Counted from the stretch's first letter, positions 25,923 to 35,480 are shown. The stretch is 50,847 bases of DNA from CAYJFD01 sp964369605 (GCA_964369605.1 CAYJFD010000014.1:1-50847), one strand, 5' to 3'. The notes: generated by a model not told the origin, from the letters alone. Program-made: numbers and translations.

Positions 25923-26852
25923 ATACTTTTTTCTTATCATTAGCTCTAATTTGTATAGGTAGACCAAAATTAATGCCATAATCCACCTAGAAAGCAGTAA
26001 AATCCACCATATTCCTCCTAGTGTTGAGAGCAGTAGCAGGTCCTCAACGTTACTATGAGCTATAGAAATATGAATATTTGTTTCATTTATTTCTTTTTTG
26101 GAAATTATTCCTTTTCTACTCTCCTCTATCATCGCTGCAGCACCATAGGCTAGACCTACAAAATTAGCTATTATCCACAAAAGTGAAGCCTTCGGTGGCA
26201 GTCCAAATACTCTCATCAAAGGGGCGAATGCTTTCGCTAAGATTCTAATGACTCCAAATTCTGCTAACAAGGCCTGTAAGATATTAAGAGCGAAGATCAC
26301 TGTAGTCATTTTGAATACTAACTTCGAACTCTTTATCAACCATTCCTTTAGCATCTCCCAGAAGCTAGGCTCCACGAAGGTTATCTCCTGTAGTTTTAAT
26401 ATCTTTGACGTCTCTGGCATGATTAGGTTTAACACCAAACCTAGAACTATAGCAGATACTGTACGAGTTATCACTATTCTTAATGAAGATGTCCCTGTTT
26501 TATTCTGTACTGCGGTCTCCACTAGCATATTATGTGCACATAGTACCATAGCCGATAGTATGGTTAATTCCCTGGCATCTAGATCAAGTGTCACAGCTAT
26601 AGATATGGCAGAATAGACATTCACAAAATAACCTGAAACAAAAGCTAGTGCAGAGCTACCTGGAAGTCCTAGATAGGAAAATAATGGCTCCAGAAATTCG
26701 GAAATATGTGGAAGAATATCAAAATATTCTAATAACATAACTCCAAAGGAAACAGAGAGCGTCAGCTTAAGAATCCAAATACAGGAACTTAATGAGCCTG
26801 GAAGTACTGATTTCGCAGCTTTTAGCGCTCTATTTTTAAAATCATATATCAT
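25920..26852 (-). CDS. Nucleoside recognition (Gate) domain membrane protein
   Basis: 310 residues with seven to eight hydrophobic segments. Two Gate-like blocks are visible: WILKLTLSVSFGVMLLEYFDILPHI near the start, and VFKMTTVIFALNILQALLAEFGVIRIL in the second half, each followed by a segment of the APLMRVFGLPPKASLLWI kind. The domain occurs in nucleoside transporters, FeoB and the SpoIIM-type spore maturation proteins, but small proteins of this kind have no proven substrate. It overlaps the lipid kinase gene by 11 bases, so the two are co-translated. Confidence 0.75.
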   Translation of the reverse strand: MIYDFKNRALKAAKSVLPGSLSSCIWILKLTLSVSFGVMLLEYFDILPHISEFLEPLFSYLGLPGSSALAFVSGYFVNVYSAISIAVTLDLDARELTILSAMVLCAHNMLVETAVQNKTGTSSLRIVITRTVSAIVLGLVLNLIMPETSKILKLQEITFVEPSFWEMLKEWLIKSSKLVFKMTTVIFALNILQALLAEFGVIRILAKAFAPLMRVFGLPPKASLLWIIANFVGLAYGAAAMIEESRKGIISKKEINETNIHISIAHSNVEDLLLLSTLGGIWWILLLSRWIMALILVYLYKLELMIRKKY

Positions 26853-27843
26853 TTCTTGCTGTTATTACTTTTAGAGAACTCGGAATTATTGAAAGTTCAA
26901 GTCCTGTACTACCTTCTAATCCAGTAGTTCCTACTACTTCTCCATCTACCTCGATCAATTCTGGCTTAGCAGTTTCTATCTTAAGCGTTTTGAACTGCTT
27001 ATGACTAACTTGTTTGACTGAATATATTTCCCCATTAAAGAGCTTCTTCACGTGTCTTAACACTGTGAGTTTTGAAACTTTTCTTATCAAAGTAAGATCT
27101 AAGAGTCCATCGTTACATACTGCCTTAGGAGCCTGAATCATACCTCCTCCACTAAAACGACCCACTCCTATAGCTACGGAGAAAACACTTCCATTAAAGA
27201 AGGTTTCGTCATCGATTGTAACCTTATAATCAACACATTTTCTGTCAAGTAGCACATTAAATAACGCCACTATATAGTCATTCTTCCCTGAGCGTCCCTT
27301 CTTTTTATTTTCGCCACATTTCCTACAAACATTTGCATCAAATCCTATGCCAGCACCATTTATCATATAGCGTATTGCTGTGGCCTCATCATCGCTAGCC
27401 TCAGAGCCCAGCTTCTCTGCCCCTACTTTCTGAAATTTTATTTTCCCTACATCTTGAATAAGGGTTCTCCCCTCCACTATCACCCTGACTGCTGCCTCAG
27501 GATCGTTAATAGGTATTTGCTGAGTTCTAGCCCAGTCATTGCCAGAACCTATAGGGATGGCTGCAAGTAAACATTCAGAGGGCGAAGCTGCAGTTTGCGT
27601 AAATATTCCATTGGCTACTTCGTGTATCGTTCCATCTCCTCCTACTGCGATAAATCGTCTATAACCATTTATTACTGCTTCTCTTGCTAGCTCTATTGAG
27701 TGAGAACTGTACATTGAGTACTCGAAATGGTAGTCTATATTGTTGTTTTTTAAAATCTGCTGAGTCTCCTCCCACCTTTGAGATAATGAACCACTCGCCG
27801 CGTTCAGATTCACTATTATAAACCAAGTACTATTCTCCATCAT
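26842..27843 (-). CDS. Diacylglycerol/sphingosine kinase family lipid kinase (DagK/YegS-like)
   Basis: 333 residues. The N-terminal nucleotide-binding domain has VNLNAASGSL and the signature GGDGTIHEVANGI (68-80), then AAIPIGSGNDWART. The C-terminal beta-rich domain ends with the common KTLKIETAKPELIEVDGEV segment. The family phosphorylates lipid or sphingoid-base hydroxyls at the inner membrane. A local oddity is VCRKCGENKKKGRSGK near residue 170, where homologues usually lack the CxxC. Two Met codons open the reading. The first at 27843 lies only about six bases after the predicted transcription start. Confidence 0.85.
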   Translation of the reverse strand: MMENSTWFIIVNLNAASGSLSQRWEETQQILKNNNIDYHFEYSMYSSHSIELAREAVINGYRRFIAVGGDGTIHEVANGIFTQTAASPSECLLAAIPIGSGNDWARTQQIPINDPEAAVRVIVEGRTLIQDVGKIKFQKVGAEKLGSEASDDEATAIRYMINGAGIGFDANVCRKCGENKKKGRSGKNDYIVALFNVLLDRKCVDYKVTIDDETFFNGSVFSVAIGVGRFSGGGMIQAPKAVCNDGLLDLTLIRKVSKLTVLRHVKKLFNGEIYSVKQVSHKQFKTLKIETAKPELIEVDGEVVGTTGLEGSTGLELSIIPSSLKVITARNDI

Positions 27844-27855
27844 AAATTATTTTCG

Positions 27856-27904
27856 CAAAACTAACACATTTATGTATTATAGACGAAAGTTTTTCTTAAA
27901 TTTG
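27856..27904. promoter_or_regulatory. Divergent promoters between the lipid kinase and parA genes
   Basis: Minus strand: TAGTTTTG at 27863-27856, reading toward the lipid kinase gene. Plus strand: TAAATTTG at 27897-27904, reading toward parA with a leader of about 27 bases. Both match TAnnTTTG. The -33 elements are weak or absent. Confidence 0.5.
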
Positions 27905-27937
27905 CAAAATTATACTGACAATATTTACTTTGAGTTT

Positions 27938-28708
27938 ATGGGAAAAATAATCGCTATTGCTAATCAAAAAGGGGGCGTTGGAAAGACTACAACGGCTATT
28001 AATTTAGCTGCTTCTCTAGCCGTACTAGAGAAAAGAACCCTACTTATAGATGCTGACCCTCAGGCAAATACGACTTCAGGTTTAGACTTCGACCCTGATT
28101 CTAGGACAAAACAAACACTCTACGAGGCACTTATCGGCGAGCAGTCTATAGATAAAATCATTCTAGACACTGAGCTTAAGGACTTAAAATTAATCCCTTC
28201 TCACATTAATCTTGTGGGCTCTGAAATAGAGATGCTTAATGTAAATAATAGGGAGGAGATTTTAAAGAATCTACTAAGTGCAGTAAAGGATGATTTCGAT
28301 TATATTATCATCGACTGTTCTCCTTCGCTAGGTCTTATCACTGTAAATTCTCTTACTGCGGCCGACTCTGTTATCATTCCTGTTCAGTGTGAATATTTTG
28401 CACTAGAGGGTTTAGGTAAATTACTTAATACGGTTAGGTTAATTCAGAGTAAGCTAAATACTGCTTTAAAGATAGAGGGCTTCTTGCTTACTATGTACGA
28501 TGCTCGTCTTCGCCTTGCGAATCAAGTAGTAGAGGAGGTTAGGACGCATTTTGGGGAAATGGTATTCGAAACTCTTATTCAAAGAAATGTACGTCTAAGC
28601 GAGGCTCCATCTCATGGTAAGCCTGCGATTTTATATGATGCCATCTCTGTTGGGTCTAATAATTATCTTAGTCTTGCAAAAGAAATTCTAGATAAAAATT
28701 CTAAATAA
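27938..28708 (+). CDS. parA: Chromosome partitioning ATPase ParA (Soj)
   Basis: 256 residues from the ATG at 27938. This start is preferred over an upstream ATG at 27872 because it gives MGKIIAIANQKGGVGKTTT, the standard ParA opening, and because the promoter lies between the two. The deviant Walker A KGGVGKTT is at 11-18, Walker A' is LLIDADPQAN and Walker B is YIIIDCSPS. ParA works with ParB bound at parS to segregate the origin region. parB follows eight bases after the stop. Confidence 0.96.
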   Translation: MGKIIAIANQKGGVGKTTTAINLAASLAVLEKRTLLIDADPQANTTSGLDFDPDSRTKQTLYEALIGEQSIDKIILDTELKDLKLIPSHINLVGSEIEMLNVNNREEILKNLLSAVKDDFDYIIIDCSPSLGLITVNSLTAADSVIIPVQCEYFALEGLGKLLNTVRLIQSKLNTALKIEGFLLTMYDARLRLANQVVEEVRTHFGEMVFETLIQRNVRLSEAPSHGKPAILYDAISVGSNNYLSLAKEILDKNSK

Positions 28709-28716
28709 AGAAGATT

Positions 28717-29622
28717 ATGAGTGTAAAAAAATCAGCTTTAGGTAAGGGATTGGGCGCGCTTATTAGTGATGCCAGGGAAATGGATAGCATTTCTAGTTTT
28801 AATGATAATAACCGTAGCTTTTCGCAAGAGCATAATATCGCAAGTATTCTTGAGATTCCTATTGACAAAATCGTCACTAATGATTATCAGCCTAGAATTA
28901 ACTTTGCTGAGGATTCACTAAATGAGTTAGCTGAATCTATCAAGGCCCTAGGTGTTATTCAAGCTATCACTGTTACTCCTCTTGGGAATAAGTATCAAAT
29001 TATCAGTGGAGAAAGAAGATACAGAGCATCTAAATTAGCTGGACTTCAGACCATTCCTGCTTTTATCAAAAATACTGATTCTCAAGGAAGGCTAGAGATG
29101 GCCATCGTTGAAAATATTCAAAGGGAGGATCTTGATCCTATAGAGATAGCACTTAGTTTCGCTAGACTTTTGGATGAATGTTCGATGACTCAAGAGACTA
29201 TGGCTGAAAGGTTAGGTAAGAAAAGAGCTAGTATCAGTAATTATCTTAGGCTCTTAAAGCTTCCTGATTATATACAGGCAAATATTAGAAACGGTTCTAT
29301 ATCTATGGGGCACGCAAAGGTTTTACTTTCAATAGACGATCGTAAGATTCAAGAAGAACTCTCTAAAAATGTTATAGCTAGAGGACTATCTGTTAGACAA
29401 TTAGAGGTTATGGTTAAGAATATTCTTAATCCTAAGCCTAAGAAGTATTCAGTTACTGAGCTTCCTGATAACTGTTATAGGGTTCTAGAGCTTCTTGGCT
29501 CGTATTTTGACGATAATATCTCTTTGAAGAGAAGTTCTTCTGGAAAGGGAAAGATTACTATAGAATTTAATAATGACGCAGAGATTAATAGCTTCCTAAA
29601 GGCTTTTGAGAACATTAAATAA
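28717..29622 (+). CDS. parB: Chromosome partitioning protein ParB (Spo0J)
   Basis: 301 residues. It begins with KKSALGKGLGALIS, the ParB leader that engages ParA. The CTP-binding ParB domain contains IPIDKIVTNDYQPR and the GERRYRA motif (98-104). The helix-turn-helix region (MTQETMAERLGKKRASISNYLRLL) and a C-terminal dimerisation part follow. ParB loads at parS and slides as a CTP clamp. I did not spot a canonical palindromic parS in the window by eye. Confidence 0.96.
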   Translation: MSVKKSALGKGLGALISDAREMDSISSFNDNNRSFSQEHNIASILEIPIDKIVTNDYQPRINFAEDSLNELAESIKALGVIQAITVTPLGNKYQIISGERRYRASKLAGLQTIPAFIKNTDSQGRLEMAIVENIQREDLDPIEIALSFARLLDECSMTQETMAERLGKKRASISNYLRLLKLPDYIQANIRNGSISMGHAKVLLSIDDRKIQEELSKNVIARGLSVRQLEVMVKNILNPKPKKYSVTELPDNCYRVLELLGSYFDDNISLKRSSSGKGKITIEFNNDAEINSFLKAFENIK

Positions 29623-29634
29623 CCATACAGAGCA

Positions 29635-30546
29635 GTGCGAAGATATCTAATCATATTCCTAATTTTATCATTTGTTTCCATCAAATCTTTCGGTCAGTTC
29701 GGCGGTATGGGCACTTCATCTAGTAGCTCATCTTCTTCTGACACTTCGAAAAATTCTGCACCCCCTCAGAAGTTATTTGACTTCAAGCAGTATTTTCGAG
29801 CTCTTAATCATAAGGACACTATTACGATCTCGACTATGTGGTCAGGTTCTTTATTTATGCCCGGCACCGCACAAATATATAATAAGCAGTACTGGAAACT
29901 TCCTGTTCTTTATTTAGGAGGGGCTGGACTTATTTATGGGGGCTATTATAATAAGACTCAGTTCAAAAAGACTAACGACCCAAAGTATTCTACTAGAAGT
30001 TCGCTTTTCTATCTTGGAGCAGCTGCCCTTTACTGGACATCGCTCATGGATGGTGTGGTAAACTACGAGACGACTATTAAGATATTGCCTGCCAAGGCTA
30101 CTATCTATTCTGCTCTTCTTCCTGGTCTAGGACAGGCCTATATCGGGGATTATTGGAGAATACCTATATATTATGCTGGATTTCTTGCTTCTGGTTATCT
30201 ATGGTACCAGAATAATTATAAGTATAATCACTACAGTAAGCTATACCTACAGGCCTCTGACCCTGATGGAGGTTATACGGGTGGTATTCCAACAGAGAGT
30301 TTAAAGTATTATCGAGATCTATTTAGACGATATAGGGACTACTCTGTTCTAGCAACGGCTCTGATCTACATTCTTCAGATCGTTGACGCAAATGTTTTTG
30401 CGACTCTTAGTGACTTTGATATAAGTAATGACTTGACTATGAAGTTAAGTCCTGCTGTGATAACCCCAATAGGTACGTATTATTCTCAAAGTTACGCAAC
30501 TAATGGTTTTAACGCCATAGGTTTTTCACTTGGTTTCACTTTTTAA
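29635..30546 (+). CDS. DUF5683 domain membrane-associated protein
   Basis: 303 residues with GTG as start codon at 29635, twelve bases after the parB stop. A signal sequence (about 1-21, ending SIKSFG) is followed by a Ser-rich stretch. The core has two similar units: WSGSLFMPGTAQIYNKQYWKLPVLY and SALLPGLGQAYIGDYWRIPIYY. These internal PGxxQxYxxxYWxxP repeats are typical of DUF5683 in Bacteroidota. The function is unknown. Its conserved place between parB and an MltD-like gene in this order suggests an envelope or cell-division role, but that is inference. Confidence 0.85.
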   Translation: MRRYLIIFLILSFVSIKSFGQFGGMGTSSSSSSSSDTSKNSAPPQKLFDFKQYFRALNHKDTITISTMWSGSLFMPGTAQIYNKQYWKLPVLYLGGAGLIYGGYYNKTQFKKTNDPKYSTRSSLFYLGAAALYWTSLMDGVVNYETTIKILPAKATIYSALLPGLGQAYIGDYWRIPIYYAGFLASGYLWYQNNYKYNHYSKLYLQASDPDGGYTGGIPTESLKYYRDLFRRYRDYSVLATALIYILQIVDANVFATLSDFDISNDLTMKLSPAVITPIGTYYSQSYATNGFNAIGFSLGFTF

Positions 30547-30557
30547 CGCACCTCGAT

Positions 30558-32192
30558 ATGAATAGATTATTATTATCCATTTTGGGTATTTTCATTTCAC
30601 TTAACTTTCTTAACGCTCAAGACACTAGTAAAATCGATAAAAAAACTTCTTGGTGGAAGAAGAATGTAAAGACCTCTAAGAAGGAGCTTTATAATGAAAT
30701 CGGAGGCCTAGAAAAGAAGATCGATTCTCTTATGAACGAAATAGCTTTTAATTATATTCCTATTCAGTATGAAGATAGTTTAGGTCTTTATGGTTTAGCT
30801 ATAGAGGAGGAGGTCGCATTTATCGACAGTGCTACTACTGCGGCTATCGTTAATCCTGATTCTCTTTTAAGTATTTGGTATCACAGAGAAGGTCTATTCG
30901 AGAATCAAAGTTCTATTTATCTTGAGGACACTACTGAGATATGTTCGCATCTTTCTGACTCTGTTCTTATAGACAGATTAGAGAGAATGGATTCATTTAT
31001 ATCTATAGAATATAATAATATACTTAGAAATCATATCTTATTCTATGCTCAAAAAGCTAAGAAAAATTCAGAGAGAGTTCTAGGTCTGTCTACTTACTAT
31101 ATGCCTATTTTTGAAGAAATCTTTGATATGTACGACCTACCTATAGAGCTTTCTTCTATGGCTATCATAGAATCTTCTTTGAACCCTATCGCTGTTTCTC
31201 GTGCTAAGGCTAAAGGTATGTGGCAGTTTATGTATACAACTGCTCTTCGTTATGATCTAACGATAAATTCTTATGTAGATGAGAGGTTAGATCCTATCAA
31301 GTCTGCTCACTCAGCTGCAAAATACCTAAAGGACGCCTACACTATCTTTGGAGACTGGGGTCTAGCCATAGCATCTTATAACTGTGGAGCTGGTAATGTT
31401 ACAAAGGCTATTCGTCGCTCAGGCGGAAAGCGTAATTTTTGGGATGTGTACTACCACCTACCTAAGGAAACTCGCGGCTATGTTCCTGGCTTAATCGCTG
31501 CACTTTATATTCAAGAATATTATAAGGAGCACGACCTTGTTCCTAGAACTGTAGAGATGCCTCCTTTTGTTGATACTATTAAGATTAACAAGATGGTTCA
31601 CTTTGAACAGATTTCACACTATACTGGCATATCAGTTAATGAGTTAAAGAAGTTTAATCCTCAGTACCTACATAATATAATCCCTGGTAACGAAAGAGAG
31701 TACGAATTAAAGCTACCTTTTGAATATGTAAATGCTTACATAGATCACGAAAAGGAAATCCATAATTTCAAAGCCGATAACTACTTTAATCCTGCAGCTC
31801 TTAAAAAAATCAAGCAAGCTGGTTCAAATACAGGTAAAAGAAGTACTCACAAGGTTAAGTCTGGCGAAACTCTTGGTCACATAGCTCTTAAATATAATGT
31901 TAAGGTCGCCGACCTTCGTAGATGGAATGGATTAAAGAACAATACTATTCGCATCGGCCAAACCCTTGCATTATATAATGCCAAGAGCACTAGCTCATCT
32001 TCTTCGAGCTCCTCGACAAAGACTTCTGTAAAAAACGGCTACGTAACCTATACAGTTAAAAATGGGGATAGCCTTTGGGAGATCGCAAACAAGTTCAAGG
32101 GAGTAAGCCTTAATCAAATCCTAAGTCTAAACAACCTGAGCAAGAATTCAAAGATTTACCCAGGAATGAACCTAAAAATCAAAAAGGCCTAA
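30558..32192 (+). CDS. mltD: MltD-like lytic transglycosylase with two LysM domains
   Basis: 544 residues. A signal peptide ends near residue 20 (NFLNA). The SLT domain (about 190-310) has the catalytic Glu205 in AIIESSLNPIAVSRAKAKG, then MWQFM and IASYNCGAGN. Two C-terminal LysM domains follow: HKVKSGETLGHIALKYNV at about 430-475 and TYTVKNGDSLWEIANKF at about 495-543. They are separated by a poly-Ser linker. It cleaves peptidoglycan between MurNAc and GlcNAc with formation of the 1,6-anhydro product. It follows DUF5683 by 11 bases. Confidence 0.93.
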   Translation: MNRLLLSILGIFISLNFLNAQDTSKIDKKTSWWKKNVKTSKKELYNEIGGLEKKIDSLMNEIAFNYIPIQYEDSLGLYGLAIEEEVAFIDSATTAAIVNPDSLLSIWYHREGLFENQSSIYLEDTTEICSHLSDSVLIDRLERMDSFISIEYNNILRNHILFYAQKAKKNSERVLGLSTYYMPIFEEIFDMYDLPIELSSMAIIESSLNPIAVSRAKAKGMWQFMYTTALRYDLTINSYVDERLDPIKSAHSAAKYLKDAYTIFGDWGLAIASYNCGAGNVTKAIRRSGGKRNFWDVYYHLPKETRGYVPGLIAALYIQEYYKEHDLVPRTVEMPPFVDTIKINKMVHFEQISHYTGISVNELKKFNPQYLHNIIPGNEREYELKLPFEYVNAYIDHEKEIHNFKADNYFNPAALKKIKQAGSNTGKRSTHKVKSGETLGHIALKYNVKVADLRRWNGLKNNTIRIGQTLALYNAKSTSSSSSSSSTKTSVKNGYVTYTVKNGDSLWEIANKFKGVSLNQILSLNNLSKNSKIYPGMNLKIKKA

Positions 32193-32201
32193 AACACCCT
32201 G

Positions 32202-32240
32202 CCGTATTCCCACCCCACTACGGAAGATTAATCTTTAGCG
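32202..32240 (+). repeat. Partial copy of the dispersed hairpin element (left half)
   Basis: The sequence between mltD and the HhH gene shares ATTCCCACC and an exact 16-base block ACGGAAGATTAATCTT (32220-32235) with the full element at 50672-50741. The right arm is missing or strongly diverged. Confidence 0.65.
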
Positions 32241-32245
32241 ATAAT

Positions 32246-34255
32246 CTAGAATGTGACCCTTAGCTGAATTCTAAGTTTTATATTATTTCTCTCTGTCTCA
32301 TTTAGGTAGTGGATATAGGAGAGTTTACAGCCTATGTCTAGATTTTTGAGAGCTTTTATGGTGGTCAGTAGATAGGTGTTTATTCCTGTTCTGTAACTAG
32401 CTGGAACAGAGAATGAGTAAGGGAGATCCATTTCGTAGGAATATAGTCGATTCTCCCAATTATCTGCCTTGAATGCTGTCACCCTAAAGTATAGCTTCCA
32501 TTTTGAGGTTTTATATCCTATATCTTGATATATTAATAATGAAAGATCTCGACTTAGCTCCTCGTTATTTAAGTAGCCTAGTTCTATACGCGTACTGTAA
32601 CTGATACCTAATTCTTGTGGAGTATAGCTGTAAGTGAGTCTTAGATTTAGCTTATTATAGAAGTCATAGTTGTAGTATTTATAAGAAAGCCTAGTGTCTA
32701 TTCTCGTAGTTTGCCAGGGCCTATAGTTGATATTAATATGATTTTCCCACATCAGCGATTTTTGGTCGACTCTATACCTTTCATAGTGGTGGTAAGAGAG
32801 ATCTGAAGCTATCGAAAAAGATAAATTTCTATTTTTTCTGATTTTGTAATTAGAACTTATTCCTATCTCATTTGACACAGAGCTGTTTTTTGCATAGGCA
32901 CCCGCGTGAGGCGCGATATAGTCACCTTGATAATATCTTGTAAGAACTGAGAATTCTGACGACGAGCTAAGGGGGCTTACGAGTCCCAGTATTGCTGCGA
33001 GAGCAGCCTTTCTATCTAAAGCTAATTCAGAAAAGACTCGAAGCCCTTTATATGAGTAAAGAAACTCTAAGGAGACATTTCCCCAGGTCTTATCGTAGTG
33101 CTGCATCCTATTGTAGTCTCTTACATTTCTTTGATTTTTTTTATCATAGGCATAGGCTGCAAAGTTAAGGCCTAGTCTGATATTATTACCTCCATAAGAT
33201 AGATTGAATGCAGCAAGGTTTTCTTTGAGTGCATCTTTATTTTCTAGCGAGTTTTCTGTGTCGTGCAAACCATTTGAAGGAAGAGAGTAAAAATAGTGTT
33301 CATCGACATTTGCATCTAGTCGCCTTGATGAGTAGAGTAGCGAAAATTCCCATCGCTCATCATAGCTAAAGGACAGGGCAGCCCCTCTGTAAAAGAGTTG
33401 CTCATCACTAGAGCTATAGCCTGATGGAGCTTGGGGTAGTTTTATCACTCCTCTTGGTTCAGTATAGGAATTCAAGGAGAAGCCATTCCAAAGAACTAGG
33501 CCCTGCCCCATCCTTGCTGAATAATCTCCTAGTACTGCAGATCTTAGTTTCAATAAGTCTCCTAGTTCTATGTTTTTCAACTGAATATGACTTGAAAGGA
33601 AGTCTGGATATTCTGGCTCTCCATCATCATTCTCCATAGTTATTCCTAGCTGTAATATATCTGAAACTTTCAGCTTATACCTTATATACGCATAGACAGG
33701 TATGGCTCCTGGTAGATATTCAGTCTCTGAACTCTCTGGACTTTCTGAACTCTCTTGATTTTCTGAGCCTTGATAATCGAACTCACTGATTTTCTGATTC
33801 TTTCTTACTTTTAATAGTAGTTCATTTCTAGCCCTATATGGATATAGACCTGAATTTTGCTTTTTTACATCACTTACATCTAGGCTTATGAATGGCCGTA
33901 TTTTGGCAAGATGCTGTTTGTTAAAACCATCAACTAGTGTTAGTTCTGAATAGGACAATATTTTCCCGTGCTGCTTTCGATAGTCTAGAATACTCGCTAT
34001 CTGAAATAGATTAAACAGTAGCGACTCTGTAAGCTCGCTCTCACTGGCTGAATTAATGTTCAATGGATCATTCAGTAAGTCTTCAAAATGTATTTGTAAA
34101 AGCTGTGGATCCTGTCCCTGTTGCACACTTTGCTCTATTAGCTCTTGTATATAAAATGGTAGTTCTTGCGAATATAGTACCAACGAGCTAAAAAAAAGGA
34201 CGGCTAAGAGAATAGCCATCCTTTTAATCTTTCTCCCCTCAAATCTTCCCCGCAT
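32246..34255 (-). CDS. Helix-hairpin-helix domain protein with C-terminal beta-barrel-like region
   Basis: 669 residues. A basic N-terminus leads into a signal peptide (about 13-30, ending VLYSQ). Residues 67-123 resemble paired HhH motifs: NINSASESELTESLLFNLFQIASILDYR, then YSELTLVDGFNKQHLAKIRPFI. A low-complexity Glu/Ser linker (ESSESPESSE) is present near residue 170. The remaining 450 residues alternate hydrophobic and polar residues with many Tyr, ending in LRVTF, which suggests an outer-membrane barrel. Proteins with this layout are widespread in Bacteroidota and have no established role. Despite the HhH it is exported, so DNA repair is unlikely; DNA uptake has been suggested for exported HhH proteins but is speculative here. 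Confidence 0.75.
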   Translation of the reverse strand: MRGRFEGRKIKRMAILLAVLFFSSLVLYSQELPFYIQELIEQSVQQGQDPQLLQIHFEDLLNDPLNINSASESELTESLLFNLFQIASILDYRKQHGKILSYSELTLVDGFNKQHLAKIRPFISLDVSDVKKQNSGLYPYRARNELLLKVRKNQKISEFDYQGSENQESSESPESSETEYLPGAIPVYAYIRYKLKVSDILQLGITMENDDGEPEYPDFLSSHIQLKNIELGDLLKLRSAVLGDYSARMGQGLVLWNGFSLNSYTEPRGVIKLPQAPSGYSSSDEQLFYRGAALSFSYDERWEFSLLYSSRRLDANVDEHYFYSLPSNGLHDTENSLENKDALKENLAAFNLSYGGNNIRLGLNFAAYAYDKKNQRNVRDYNRMQHYDKTWGNVSLEFLYSYKGLRVFSELALDRKAALAAILGLVSPLSSSSEFSVLTRYYQGDYIAPHAGAYAKNSSVSNEIGISSNYKIRKNRNLSFSIASDLSYHHYERYRVDQKSLMWENHININYRPWQTTRIDTRLSYKYYNYDFYNKLNLRLTYSYTPQELGISYSTRIELGYLNNEELSRDLSLLIYQDIGYKTSKWKLYFRVTAFKADNWENRLYSYEMDLPYSFSVPASYRTGINTYLLTTIKALKNLDIGCKLSYIHYLNETERNNIKLRIQLRVTF

Positions 34256-34267
34256 CCAATATTTCTT

Positions 34268-34780
34268 TTAGTTAGTCTTGTTCGTATACTTAACTTCTCT
34301 TAGTTCGTCATTTGCTTTAGAAATTTTCTTTGCTAGATCAGCCTTGAATTCTATCATCTTCTGAAGAAGAACTGGGTCACCAGCTGCTAATATTTCAAAT
34401 GCTAGGATACCTGCGTTTCTTGCGCCATCAAGTGCTACTGTTGCTACTGGGATACCAGCAGGCATCTGTAGGATTGATAATACTGAATCCCAACCATCTA
34501 TAGAGTTAGAAGACTTGATTGGAACTCCGATAACTGGACAAGGAGTCAATGCTGCTACTACGCCTGGAAGATGAGCTGCGCCACCTGCACCTGCGATTAT
34601 AACCTTGATTCCCTTCTCGTGTGCATTTTTTGCAAAATCTACTACCATTTCTGGAACTCTGTGAGCTGATAATGCATTAATTTCAAAAGGAATTCCCATT
34701 TGATCTAGGAATTCTGCTGCTTGTTTCATGATTGGGAGGTCAGAAGTACTTCCCATAATAATCGATACTAGTGCTTTCAT
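34268..34780 (-). CDS. purE: N5-carboxyaminoimidazole ribonucleotide mutase
   Basis: 170 residues. Key motifs are IIMGSTSDLPIM (Ser11, Asp14), NALSAHRVPE with catalytic His40, and AGAGGAAHLPGVVAALT. The enzyme rearranges N5-CAIR to CAIR in purine synthesis. It is divergent from hpt (purine salvage), so both sides of the 67-base intergenic region concern purines. The purL gene of the same pathway is in this window but 12 kb away. Confidence 0.96.
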   Translation of the reverse strand: MKALVSIIMGSTSDLPIMKQAAEFLDQMGIPFEINALSAHRVPEMVVDFAKNAHEKGIKVIIAGAGGAAHLPGVVAALTPCPVIGVPIKSSNSIDGWDSVLSILQMPAGIPVATVALDGARNAGILAFEILAAGDPVLLQKMIEFKADLAKKISKANDELREVKYTNKTN

Positions 34781-34806
34781 TTCTTTTCTATTATTTATCT
34801 ATCTCA

Positions 34807-34827
34807 CAAAAATAATGTTTATTTTCG
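34807..34827. promoter_or_regulatory. Divergent promoter region purE/hpt
   Basis: Minus strand: TATTTTTG at 34814-34807 matches TAnnTTTG and points to purE. Plus strand: TATTTTCG at 34820-34827 is a one-base variant pointing to hpt, 20 bases before its ATG. Confidence 0.45.
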
Positions 34828-34847
34828 CAAAATAAAAAACTATTCGC

Positions 34848-35393
34848 ATGTCATACATAAAACTACACGATAAATATTTCCGCAAATTCATTCCAAATCA
34901 GGATATTCAAGAGGCAATTAACCTTATAGCCAACAAAATAAACTCTGACTTTATGAACAAAGAAGATATTCTTGTTATCAGTGTTCTTAACGGTTCTTTT
35001 ATGTATACTGCTGCCTTAGTTCAACGATTTGAGTTTTGTCCCGAGATATGTTTTGTCAAACTTGCCTCCTACGATGGGACACAAAGTTCTGGTGAGGTAC
35101 GCCAAACTGTTGGACTTGATCTAGATGTTAAAGGTAAAAATATTCTAATAGTAGAGGATATCGTTGATAGCGGAAAAACCATAGTGGCCCTTCATAAGCA
35201 ACTTTCAGAGGCTGGCGTAAAAAGCATAGCGATAACTAGCCTTTTCTACAAGCCAAATGCATATAAGCAAGACTTAGTAATCGATTATCCTGCTCTTGAG
35301 ATAGGAAATGAATTCATCGTTGGTTATGGTCTAGATTACAACCAGTTAGGCCGTCACTTTGAAGATATCTACATCATAGATGAAAGCAAATAA
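34848..35393 (+). CDS. hpt: Hypoxanthine phosphoribosyltransferase
   Basis: 181 residues. The PRPP-binding motif ILIVEDIVDSGKT is at 99-111 and the catalytic loop segment SYDGTQSSGEV is near 75. It salvages hypoxanthine (and often guanine) to the nucleotide. It starts the + strand run hpt-adk-obgE-PAP2-lplA; adk has its own promoter. Confidence 0.93.
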   Translation: MSYIKLHDKYFRKFIPNQDIQEAINLIANKINSDFMNKEDILVISVLNGSFMYTAALVQRFEFCPEICFVKLASYDGTQSSGEVRQTVGLDLDVKGKNILIVEDIVDSGKTIVALHKQLSEAGVKSIAITSLFYKPNAYKQDLVIDYPALEIGNEFIVGYGLDYNQLGRHFEDIYIIDESK

Positions 35394-35448
35394 TTTGTTT
35401 ACATCTTCGTTTTTCAAAAAAAATATCGCTTATATATATAATTTATTG

Positions 35449-35456
35449 TATTTTTG
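35449..35456 (+). promoter_or_regulatory. Promoter -7 element for adk
   Basis: TATTTTTG matches TAnnTTTG, 25 bases before the adk ATG, in an AT-rich stretch after hpt. No clear -33 TTTG is seen. Confidence 0.5.
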
Positions 35457-35480
35457 CTGTTTGATTAAAATAACTAAAAG

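Noticed and set aside
27872..27937. Extended ParA N-terminus
   Set aside because: The upstream ATG precedes the predicted promoter -7 element, and the extra 22 residues do not resemble ParA.
32246..34255. DNA repair or competence role for the HhH protein
   Set aside because: The signal peptide and barrel-like C-terminus argue against a cytoplasmic repair role. Competence remains only a guess, so it was not reported as a finding.
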